Shown here in pieces: positions 34,463 to 46,400 of a DNA stretch of 64,000 bases. Made by a program: the position numbers and the translations under genes. The first letter of the stretch is position 1. Every line of letters starts with the position of its first letter. The stretch covers positions 774,734 to 838,733 of the forward strand of contig NW_017386011.1 in the NCBI RefSeq assembly GCF_000237925.1, written 5' to 3'. The stretch is from Schistosoma mansoni. Taxonomy: Eukaryota; Platyhelminthes; Trematoda; Strigeidida; Schistosomatidae. The notes under the pieces were generated by a model, which was not told where the DNA came from, did no database searches, and worked only from the letters and a program-made list of their open reading frames with translations.

Positions 34463-37400
34463 ATGTCTTCAGTGATTTCTGACAAAAAGTGGAGCAACCT
34501 TAAATGCATCCTTGAACGGTCTGGTCCATTTCATCGGTCAGAATTCGAACCGTCAAATGAAGTTTGTGCAATTTTTAATTCCGCAAAATTTCAAGCTCTT
34601 AAGCATGGTTAGAGAACATGTGAAAATCCTTGTCATTGGAGCTGGAGGTTTGGGTTGTGAGCTTCTGAAAAACCTTGTAGGTTTTTATCTTGCGGCTATT
34701 ATTGAGTGTAGGCTATGATGGGGTTTTGTCATCTGGAGGTCATAGACATGGACATAATCGATATTTCCAATTTGAACAGACAATTTCTGTTCCGATCTCA
34801 CGATGTCGGTAAACCGAAAGCCAATGTTGCTGCTGATTTTATCATGCGCCGCATTCCAACATGCAAGGTCGTCCCACATTACAATAAAATTCAAGATTTC
34901 GGTGCGCCATTTTATAAACAATTTAATGCTGTGGTTTGTGGTCTTGATTCAGTCACAGCTCGACGGTGGATTAACTCTATGCTGGTATGTCATGTATTGC
35001 TTTATATATTTCATTAATAAGCATTTGCAATGGTATTTTCAAAGTAAAGGTGTGCTCTACGCAATAAGAAATGTTCAGATATATTTGGTAAAACGAGCCT
35101 ACTAGAAGCAACATATAATAGGTTTTGTACATGTAACATACGAAAAGGACCTTATCATCGTACTGGAATCGCAATAATCTTGTATTATTGGAGATTGGGG
35201 AAAACTACGTCAAATATCATTCATTACGGCGTGGTTTCTACTTCTGATTTCTTCTGGGCTATCCGTTTTAAATACTGAAAAATACTTTTCGTTCAACTTT
35301 TAATATAAATCTGCTGTGTTTTACCACTGCTGGATACCTTTACAATTTGTAAATGTTTGCACAATACTTATCCCATACTGTCCTGTATTATCTTTTATGG
35401 ACTACTAATAAATGATTTTGCTGTGTCGCTTGGATTAGATATTAGCTGGAGGGGGTTAAATCTTTTGATGTTACCGTAGACATGATTGTTGATAAATATC
35501 TCAAACGTCTACCAATAGTTATCATTTGAAACAAACTACGTACTACGTTTATATCGTCCACCGTGTATATCTTCAAACGTGACAACACGCAGGTACATTT
35601 AAGTTTATGTTCAGTGAAGAAGTTTTGGGAATTATGTGTCCGTCATATATAATGTGGATGAAAAGTGTCTTAACGTCTGACCTCAACGATAACCTTTTCT
35701 AGTGAACACGCATTCATATTACTCACTGTCTTTAAAATATCCTTTTATAAAAAATTCAGCTTATTTACGTAATTTTTTATATTTTGTGGGTATATTTTTT
35801 GTCTATGAAGGACCGAATAAACTTGTTAAGTATTGTATGCAAAGAATTCTTTATTGTACTAAACATGACATTAAATAAAGCGGTTGTCATTATGAGTATG
35901 TTTTACTTATTTCATTACAATGGATTTCGTCTCGACAACCCTCCTAATTTCCCATCGGCAGACAAAAAACAAAAACGACTGTCTATGATAGCACTCTATG
36001 TGATGACAAAAGAGTTGTGTTAAGAATCTGTTCACTCTAAATGGTGTCATAGAGGCCAAGTAGAAAGTAATGTGAATCGGAGGCGATGATATACACTTAT
36101 ATGTTTATATTTACCTTCGTTTTACTTCTTTCTGTTGTATCGAAATGTAGTTTGTTAAGCAAATACATTAAGACATTGTAGAAATCGGATAAAGTGTAGA
36201 TCCATTCTCAAGACATTTGCAGATCATTCATTTTAATATACGTAACCATGTTTTAAACCAAATTCTACTTTACTATTATCATCGATCATCATAATTGCTG
36301 ACTGACACCTTTTTAAGGTAATGATGACTCTTCGTCTTATAACACGTGAATCGGTTCATCTTTAAATATTCCTTTATTATTTATGGTGTATCAGTATCGA
36401 GACTTCATTTTATTGACAATAAATTGTTCCTATTTGATACTATCAGAAATGGTAAAAAAATTTGATTTAGCCAGCACATTGTTTCCACACTTGGGTTGAT
36501 TTTTAAATATTTTCTAATTGCTTACCGTATATCGAATATCTGTAATGTTTTCATCTCTTTTTCGTTTCTGTATTATAGGCAAGTCTAGTTCGTTATAATC
36601 CAGATGGTCAACCAGATCCAAACACTGTCATACCACTTGTTGATGGTGGGACAGAGGGATTCAAAGGACATGTCCTCGTTGTTCTGTATGGCCTAACTGG
36701 ATGCCTAGAATGTACACTTGACCTATACCCTCCACCAACCAATTTTCCCTTATGTACTATAGCGCATACTCCTCGCCTTCCAGAACATTGCATAGAATAT
36801 GTAAGAATACTGTTGTGGTCAAAAGACAATCCATTTGGAGGTAAGTAAATGTCCGGTATTTAGGCAAAGATGTTCAACTTTTTTTACATAATAAGTTGCT
36901 GACTGGTCTCTCCGGTTTGCTATATCTCCCTTCCAGTTTCTTCGTTTTATCATATAGTTGTTTCATATTCCCTTCTCTTGCAGCGTTTTCGACCGTCGTT
37001 GCTAGTTCTCCCATGTATTTCTGCTTGTCGGCTTTAATGCTTTTCTTCACTTCCTTGTTTGCTTCTGCGTGGTCTTCTTGTGCTTTGACTTTCTCTGCAT
37101 GTGTTCGACTGTTGTTAATTGTTATTTTCATGTTCTTCCTTTCTTGAATCTTGTCCAGGGTTCCCATAGAGATCCATTCCTTATGATGATGTTTCTTATA
37201 ACCCAGAACCTCCTGACTCGTTGAAGTTAGTGCTTCTTTTATCCCTTTCCAGTTGTCCTCCATCGTAGTTTCTTGTTCTTTCAGTAAATCTTGTAGAGCT
37301 TGAAACCTGTTATTGAGCGTTATCTTGAATTCTTTGAGCTTGTTAGTATCTCAAAGGAAGGCTGTATTGAACTTTTGTAGTGCTGTTTGTTCAGTTGTCC

Positions 37401-40400
37401 AGTGTTTCTTTAGCTTCAGTCTCATCTTGGCCACAACCAGGTGGTGGTCTGAAGCTATGTCAGCTCCTCTCCTGGTTCTCACACCTATTGTCCTTCGGAA
37501 TTTTTTGTTGATACAAATATGATCTATCTGATTCTCTGTGGTGTGGTCCGGTGAGATCCATGTAGCTTTGTGTATGCGCTTGTGTGGGAATATTGTGCCG
37601 CCTACAACCAGTTTGTTGAACGCACATAGATTTTCGAGTCTCTCCCCATTTTCATTTCTCTCTCCCAGTCCATGTCGTCCCATTTTATCTTCATATCCTG
37701 TGTTATCCACTCCGACTCTAGCGTTTAGATCTCCCATCAGGATGGTCAGGTCCTTTCTTGGGCACTTCGCTATGATTGATTGCAGCCTCTCGTAGAACTG
37801 ATCTTTATCGTCGTCGTTGCTATCCTTGGTGGGTGCATAACATTGAATAACATTCATTGTGATCCCCTCCTTCTTTGTTTTGAATCATGTCTTGATGATT
37901 CTAGATCTGTGAGATTCCCATCCTACAAGTGCATTTCGTGCTTCAATGGACAGCATTAGAGCAACTCCCTGAGTGTGTGGAGCATTTTCCTCATCGGGAC
38001 TGGAGTACAGAAGTATCTCCCATATCTAGCCTTTTCTGTCCACCATGGGTCTAACGGGTTTCGCTGATTCCAAGTACTGCCAATTTGTAGCTCCTCATTT
38101 CCGTTGCTACTTGACTGGTCTTCTCGGTCCCCTACATTGTCCAGACGTTCCATGTGCCTATAAAAATTGTTGCCGTGGTTGTTAGAAGGGGCCTCGGCCT
38201 CGTGACTTCCGAAGGATCTGGGTTTTCATCCTGAGGCGTCATAATTCTTCCTTCAACTCCCAGAGCAGAGTTTAAATGATTTACATATATATATATATAT
38301 AATATACTGAAACTGATATATTTTGATGTTTTCATCTTTTCCTGCGAATTCGGTATGTCAACAAACAGCTGTACCAGGTTCTATATTGGTGACATCTGTC
38401 TGACTCATAACAAGTAAGCGACGTTGTTTATTGGCGCTATCGTAAAAGTCTTGTTGTTCCGGCAAGGATATGTTTGAGATGTGTAGCGATCAGTCAGTCA
38501 TGATTCATAATTTAGTCAATACAGTCTTTAAAATTCTCAACCTTTCCTGCAAACTTTTTCTTGTTCTGTACTGTAACATATTTATTTATTTATTTGAACT
38601 CGTAAAAATGGTACAAGGAGGCAACAAATACATATGCACCACATAATAACAATGAGGTCAGTAGTAGTTATCACTCGATTTGTGTGGGCTGAGATACTCC
38701 ACGGGTGTCCAGACCGAAGCAGGTGATTTTCTTAGGGGGCTACACACAGAACCATTTACATAAAGGTCTAATCCACAAGGCAGTGGAACAACGTTAGGAA
38801 ATGCAATCAGAGGGTAGCCAGTGACCACTAACTGGTTCATACGCCATTTGTTTTCTCAGGATCTTGGAACCCATGTGCACCATTGGTTTGTAATCAGGGT
38901 TTCCCAATTCCTCTAGGTGGACTCTCCGAATCCACCAACCCTGTTAAAGCGTTTGATATTCGCTTTTCCTCTTCTGAATTTGGTAAACAACACCCCCGCA
39001 TCGAGAAAGAAGTGAGTAGGAGTAGTCTGGGAGTGGCTATATTACCCATAACCATGTGAGGGGATTTTGAGAGGGAGAGAAATGACTCTCCCCATTTTTG
39101 GCCGTACCAGGGAATTCATAATATTGAATAAAGCTATTATTGTTATTACTCGTAATTTTTCTTACTGTTTTTCATATTTTATTTTCACAGATAATGTTGC
39201 AATCGACGGTGATTCACCTGAACACATACAATGGATATATGAAAAGTCATGTGAAAGGGCTAAACAATTCGGAATTTCAGGTGTTACACTACGTCTTGTA
39301 CAAGGTGTTGTAAAGCGAATAATCCCTGCTGTCGCTTCTACAAATGCTGTTATCGCAGCTGCATGTGCAACTGAGGTTGGTCTTCTAAATCAGTAGATTT
39401 AAATTCTTTCTATGTTGTTGGTATCCAATAAAATGCAACCCACTGTAACTAGTTAATATTCCTGTGCGAGACCAGACGTTTTGGTTTCGATTCCCGCATG
39501 TGAAGTTGAGGTTACGCACTTTTGACGAGTCGCATACTGAGAAGAAACGGTATACCATTGCCACAAGGTTTTCAATGGTGGTCTAGCTTATATCGGTTCA
39601 TAATTTTGGTAAACTTCACCGATCATCACAACCCCATACTGACGAATAATGTTGAATTTGTATGTTGTTTTATCTCATAATTTTGCTTCTTCATAAATTC
39701 TTTTTAATAACTTAGAATTAGTGGGGTGTGCCTTATATTGTGATTAAGGACATATGCGAGGACTGGAGGTCATGACAAATCTCGTGACAATCCTGGTTTG
39801 GTTTTCTTTTATATTATTCTTAAGAGTGAGGAGAACTTCCTGAATCAAAGGGAATCTTTTTTGGCTGTTTATAAACAGAATTTTTAAGAAATTAGCATTC
39901 TTGTTTAAACAATTTATAGTTTTTGCAACCATTCCCTTTTCATAAGCAAAGATGTATAGTGGATAACAGTGGAATTCAGGATGCGCGTTTCGTTCTATTT
40001 GGGACTCGTCAGCTGGACGTACCTGCATCTCAGAGTTGATGTTCACTCTTTTTTTCTCTTCACTCAGCTATCACTTTACTTAAGTGTTGAGTTTTATTTC
40101 AATATTGAAGTAGGACTAACTGTTCGCTTAGAGCTGTGCAGTTAACTGTATGATGTGTTATGTATGTATGCACATCGTTGTGGTTTGAGTCAAAAGCAAA
40201 TTCAGATCAAACCGGTATAGCTTTATGTAATCAGTCATCAGAGTATGGAATTACAGTGGTCTTGAGTGCTGTGTGACTATCGTAACCAATGGTTGGAGAC
40301 TCTAGGTGACATGGCTCAGAATCGATCACAATGGCGTAGGTGTATACACTCTTTATCTTTCCTTAAACCTTAAGATTAAAATTGCTTCATAACGTTCTTC

Positions 40401-43400
40401 CTTCCTATACTATATCCTTATATACAACCTATCTTTTATATACTACCCCCACTAAACTAACTATTTCTATGAATCCAGTGTTCATATTGTTGTGCTAACG
40501 AGATATGGCAACTTCGACCGATGCATATGTGTGCCTGGTCCTACGTTGTAGCTGACTGACTGTATGGAATTACAGTGACCAATTCATATGATGATGCCAT
40601 TTTAGATTTGCCCATGATTCCAATTTCAGTCCTCTGAATACAATGATTTCTTGTATTTCACCGGTTCTTTGTCATAGGTCTTCAAACTAATCACATTCTG
40701 TTACAATTATTTGGATAATTACATGAATTTCAGTGATATTGATGGAGTTTATACCTATGGTTTTTCTGTTGAACGCAAAGTAAGTGATTCTAATTGCTTT
40801 TCTTTGATATTTATTTATTTATTTAAACACATACATATTGGTACAAAAGGGCACCAGATACATATGCGCCACACAAAGTAATGAAAGTAGGGATAGAAGG
40901 CATGAAAAGATAAGGCGGACTGAAATGTACAACCGGAAGACTCTTTCAGTTAGGAAAGTTAGAACCACTCTTTATGAAGAAAGTAAAAGAAGGTTACAGC
41001 AGGATCACCACTGGCTTCTATTCTGAGCCATATCTGATAACATCTCTAGCCACTGTGTTTCACCATCTCTCTTCGGATTTGAAGTCACAAATTAAATTTA
41101 TTTATTTATTTATTTGAACACATAAATATTGATACAAAGAGGTACTAAATACATATGCGCCACACAAATCTCATTTGATTTGTATGAGGGCTGTGATACT
41201 GCCCGGGTGCCCAAACTGAAGCAGGTGGTCTTATTAGGAAGCAACACCCGGCGCTTTTGATTTAAACATCTGATCCACAAGGCAGTGGAACATCGTGAGG
41301 AGATGCAGTCCCATGGTATCCGGTGACCAACGATTGATTCATACGCCATTTGTTCTCTCAGGGTATTACTGGAGCCTATGCGCACCATTGGTTTGGAATG
41401 AGGGTTTTCCAACTCCCCGAGGTGGACACTCCACATCCACCAACCCGGTTATAGCGCCGAACATTCGCTTTTCGTCCTTTTAATTTCGTAAACAACACCC
41501 GTGATGCGAGAGTTTAGTGAGTAGGACTTCCCTGACAGAGGCTATATACGCGTGGCCATGTGAGGGCATTTGGAGAGGGAGAGCGGACTCTCCTCACTCT
41601 CGGCCGTACCAGGGCATTTGGGGGCCACAAATTAAATGCTTGTTGTGTGTTCATATTTGCTTATTCATTTGAATTACTTTTTTGTATGACTGTGTTCTAT
41701 GTACCCATGGCCCTAAGGTTCAAGTCAAGCTCTCGGGTCATTAAGACCACTTCTAACCCAATTTCCTTTTCAGGTACCCCGACAAGAACCCTTCCACGTT
41801 GTGGGCAACCAGGAAGTGATAACTGCCCTCATACATCTAACAGCACTCAAGACTTTTACGCTTTGACTTATATTATGGGTTACTAAAACCTTATTATGTA
41901 TTTTTGAAATATCTAGAGATTATGTCTGCTTTTTCAAAAGTGTTTCATAAAGGTAAATATAATTGTGTTGAATAAGTTTCTGTTAAGTAGGGTTCGAAAA
42001 AATCATAGCATAGTATTACGAGATCAAATCAATCAATATGTTCAAGTTCTCTGCTATACAGTTTTGAAGATTATTTACTTATCTATTGATAATAAATAAG
42101 GATGCGCGTCTTATCCTTTACAATAATGAGTAGTATCTCCTTTCATTACTTTCCCTCTCCTCAGGGAAGCTTACTCATACAACGTAGAAATTTTTTCGAA
42201 TATCTTCAGGTATTAGTTAACATGATTTTAGAAAATAGAAATAAAAATTGTATATAAGAATTTGTTCACTGGAAATTTGTGAAACTGAAGCAATACTAAG
42301 AATAAAGAAGATATATTTACTCAAAGTCAACCATGAAAGTGGTCGATATGACAGTTAAGACTGTTAATGATTCACATTATTAGTGCTTACTTCAAGATAA
42401 TAATAAGAACTTTGTGTAGCTAATTTATTTACATGGTTCCAGTTTTATTCAAGTAATGATTATTAAATTTGACAATACGATCCTTTGATATTTTCTTATA
42501 ATTTTCAATGAACAGTTATTATATTTTCAGGATGGAGATATGTGGAGATTGTAGTAATTTTAATACTTGAATAGATTAATTGATCTAAGCTAGACCACCA
42601 ATGAAAACCTGGAAGCACTAGATAGTTGTTTCGTCCTAGTATGGGACTCCTTATCAGTGCGCATCCACGATCATTCATGTGAGATTGGAACCCAGCACCC
42701 TCGACCTCGCGTGCTAATACTTAACTTCTAGACCACTAACTCGGCATCCAATGGTTTTAGTGTCTAACTTCAATCGATCCATGATCTTGCATAACCTTTC
42801 ATTCATTGTCTACGGTGGATAACTGTCCTAGTGAAAGCCGTGGGCACTAGAGTTCAATCTGCGTCGGTTGGAAACAGTTATCCACCTCAAACAATGTGTG
42901 AAGTGTTGTGTTAGATCATGGATCGATTGAACTTATTATATTTATTTATTTCGATTATTTATGGTCAGCATTTTTTCTGTTAGTGCTTAATTAAATTGTT
43001 GGAAATTTTCTATTTTGAAAACTTACCGTAGGCTGATTGTCTTGCCTGTAACAATGTGCCTCGAACTCTTCGTTTGCAGACTGGTTGTACACTAAGAGAT
43101 CTTATAAATGTTTTGAAGACAGATCCTGAATTGTGAGTATTGTATCAATATTGTAAAATGTTTTGTAAACTAAACGACAATGGAGAGATCTATAATGTTA
43201 TATTATGGAAGTTTCATGTTTTTTATTATCATACCTTCTCAATTGTGATTAAATATCTCTATGTATTATTGTAGAAGCATATGGAAGCATGAAATTCTCA
43301 TCATAGCTTAGTTTACAATCTTAACAAATTCATGTTCACTATTATCTTACCTTAAGGAAGCACTAATCAATGTAGTTCATTAGATATGTTGATGACTGAC

Positions 43401-46400
43401 TCTATATTACAATCCAATCTCAGAGTAGGGAGACTATAATTTATGAACGAACCGATCAGGTACAAGATAACAGGTCACGGATTTTGGCGTGAGATTCACC
43501 CATCCATCTGGCCAAATATAGTCTTGGCATTTTAGCTTATGTCGGTTCGTGATGAAAAATCATCAGTCTAAGTCTTAACCCTAACCATCGACTGTGAATC
43601 TTAATCCTTATTTTTCAAACTGCTTTATAACCCTCATTTAGCCCTAGTAAGTAGGTAGACACTCACAAGGTCACTTTGGCGTCGCTCAAAGGTCCTCCAT
43701 AAATTATAGTCCCACCGTCAGAGTCACATGAACTAAATTACGTTCTCTTTTCTGATAACATCCGTTGGGATGTGTTGGCCAAGATGATAATGATTGGTTG
43801 TTTACTTGATCAGACTTGTAGATAGTCTGACAGGCATTAGATCAGTTATATATTCTCCTATCCTTATTATTATTGACTGTTGTTGGATTACGTCGGCTTG
43901 TTGTCGGTTTTCGGTGTGGAAATATATATTTGCATTCTAGTCAGGCTTATCACGTGTTCCTGATCTAAGTTGTATTGCAGTTGTGTAGAATAGACACTTG
44001 CAATGAATCTAGTGTATATATTCTAAGGAAGATTAACGTCCCATTCGTGTAGACAAGGGGAATCCGACCGTTATAACGTGATGCAATTGGAACGGTGACT
44101 ACTTAGTACCTCTCTTCCAAAACCACATGTCACAGCTTCATAACAGAATAAAACATTGTTACTTTATTGTGGTTATTTTTAGTCAAACATTTCACATACA
44201 TTCTTTATTATCATCGGTAATCAGTCCAGTGAATCTCTTGTAAATGCAAACATATATCAAATGATCAGCGTCTTTAGCTAATGCATTTTTTATATGTAAA
44301 GCATATTTAGTGGTGGGTAAGTCCTTGAATATTCCGAATATGAAAAGTAATACATAATGGCTTCATCAGTATTATATATGTATGTATATATATCACTTGA
44401 CTTCATATTTTTGTCATATTTTCTAGTCAAATGCAGTCACCCAGTATAACAACAATTATTGATGATCAACATCGTTCATTGTATATCAATCTTCCAGAAT
44501 TGGTTGATACATTGAAACCGAATTTGTCTAAAACCCTTCAAGGTAAGCTCATATTAGTGATTCAAGTTTTCTCACTTCACTATTACTTATCATAATGAAA
44601 TAAAGTGAAATCATATTTTTATAATTGTAGCCTTTTTATTATAAATCTCAATGATTCAACTTGTGTTTTCGAAGATTTTAATATATTTGAAGATAATTCT
44701 TGACATGAAATGATATCAATCGTAGAAGTGCTAGTAGTAATCTTTTTGATTACTAACCTCAATTCTTTTTATGGTCCCTAAATGCCCTGGTACGGCCAAA
44801 GATGAGAAGAGTCATTTCTCTCCCTCTCAAAATCCCCTCACATGGTTATGGGTAATATAGCCACTCCCAGACTACTCCTACTCACTGCTTTCTCGATGCG
44901 GGGGTGTTGTTTACCAAATTCAGAAGAGGAAAAGCGAATATCAAACGCTTTAACAGGGTTGGTGGATTCGGAGAGTCCACCTAGAGGAGTTGGGAAACCC
45001 TGATTGTAAACCGTTGATGCACATGTGTTCCAAGATCCTGAGAAAACAAATGGCGTATGAACCAGTTAGTGGTCACTGGCTACCCTCTGATTGCATTTCC
45101 TAACGTTGTTCCACTGCCTTATGGATTAGACATTCAGGTCGAAGGCTCACGGTGTGGGGCCCCCTAAGAAAACCACCTGCTTCAGTTCGGGCACCTGGGC
45201 AGTATCACAGCCGTCACACAAATCAAATGGCGCATATATATCTGGTGCCCCTTTACACCAATATTTATGTGTTCAAATAAAATAAATAAATATTCTTTTT
45301 AAATTTTGAATCTAGAACTTATAATTACAAAGCAAGACACAACTACATTTCAATACTTACTGATTTCCATTAGTTTTTTTTAAAAAGAACCTTTACTCTA
45401 ATTCCACCTCCAATCTTGTTTCAATATTTGTTTTATTGCCAGTTCAATTCAAAATTCTTTCGTCTAACCGAGTTTACAGTTGTTTAAAGTTTTAAGAAAA
45501 TCTTATCGGTTTTTCTTTGACTTCAAGCATTTTCATAAACTGATTGATATTTATTTATTTAAATACATAAATACTGGTTCAAGGCGGCACCAGATGTATA
45601 TGCGCCACACAAAACAATGAAAATGGGAAGAGAAAGGGATAAGATGCCTATAAAAAAAGTAATGGTGAGGGAAACTAAGATGTACAACCAGAAGAACTCT
45701 CGTAGTTAAGGAGGTTATAACCACTCTTTATGAAAAAAGTAAAAGAAGGTTACAGCAGGATCGCCATTGGCTTCTATTCTGAGCCATATTTGATAACGTC
45801 TCTAGCCACTGTGTAGCACCATCTCTCTGACCCCAGCCAGGGAGTCGTGAAGGACCAATAGAAGCCAGTCCTTTGCAGCTTTCTTTCATACTACGACACC
45901 ATGTCATACACTGACCACCTCCCCGCTTTTTCCAACCAGTCCCAGAGTCGGCAAATAACGCACGACGTGGAATTCTCTGGGACGACATTTGTAGAACATG
46001 TCCAAGCCATCGAAGTCGGTGTTTCAAGATGGTGACACCAATTGAATTATTGTCCCTGCGCCCACCTTTCTCCCTTGTTCCGTTCTTTTTTTGTTTACAA
46101 AGTTCAGACTATGTTTTACTTAATACTAAATCTATTTTCAAGTTCAATGTTTTATGAAATCTGTTAATTGTTTCAGATCTATTTATTATAATTCCAAAGT
46201 TTGGTTGTAGAAGACATTAACACCGTTGGATGCCGGCCAACTCAGTGGTCTAGAGTTTAGGCACTCGCTCGCACGAGACTGATAGGTCTTGGGTTCGAAT
46301 CTCGCGAAGCGGGATCGTGGATGAGCACTGCTGAGGAGTCCCATACTAAGACGAAACAGCCTTCCTGTACTTCCAGGTTTTCCATGGTGGTCTAGCTTTA

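Noticed and set aside
34595-34715. Frameshifts making UBA3 a pseudogene
   Set aside because: Both shifts are removed exactly by GT-AG introns of 34 and 35 nt that restore the conserved protein sequence.
35784-36023. Open frame of 79 codons in UBA3 intron 3
   Set aside because: No recognisable domain, no start context and no splice sites tying it to UBA3.
36874-37857. Host genes on the minus strand inside the UBA3 intron
   Set aside because: The frames code RTE-type endonuclease and linker, interrupted by stops.
46230-46310. tRNA gene with good B-box
   Set aside because: The same head recurs in several SINE-B copies and lacks a proper cloverleaf.
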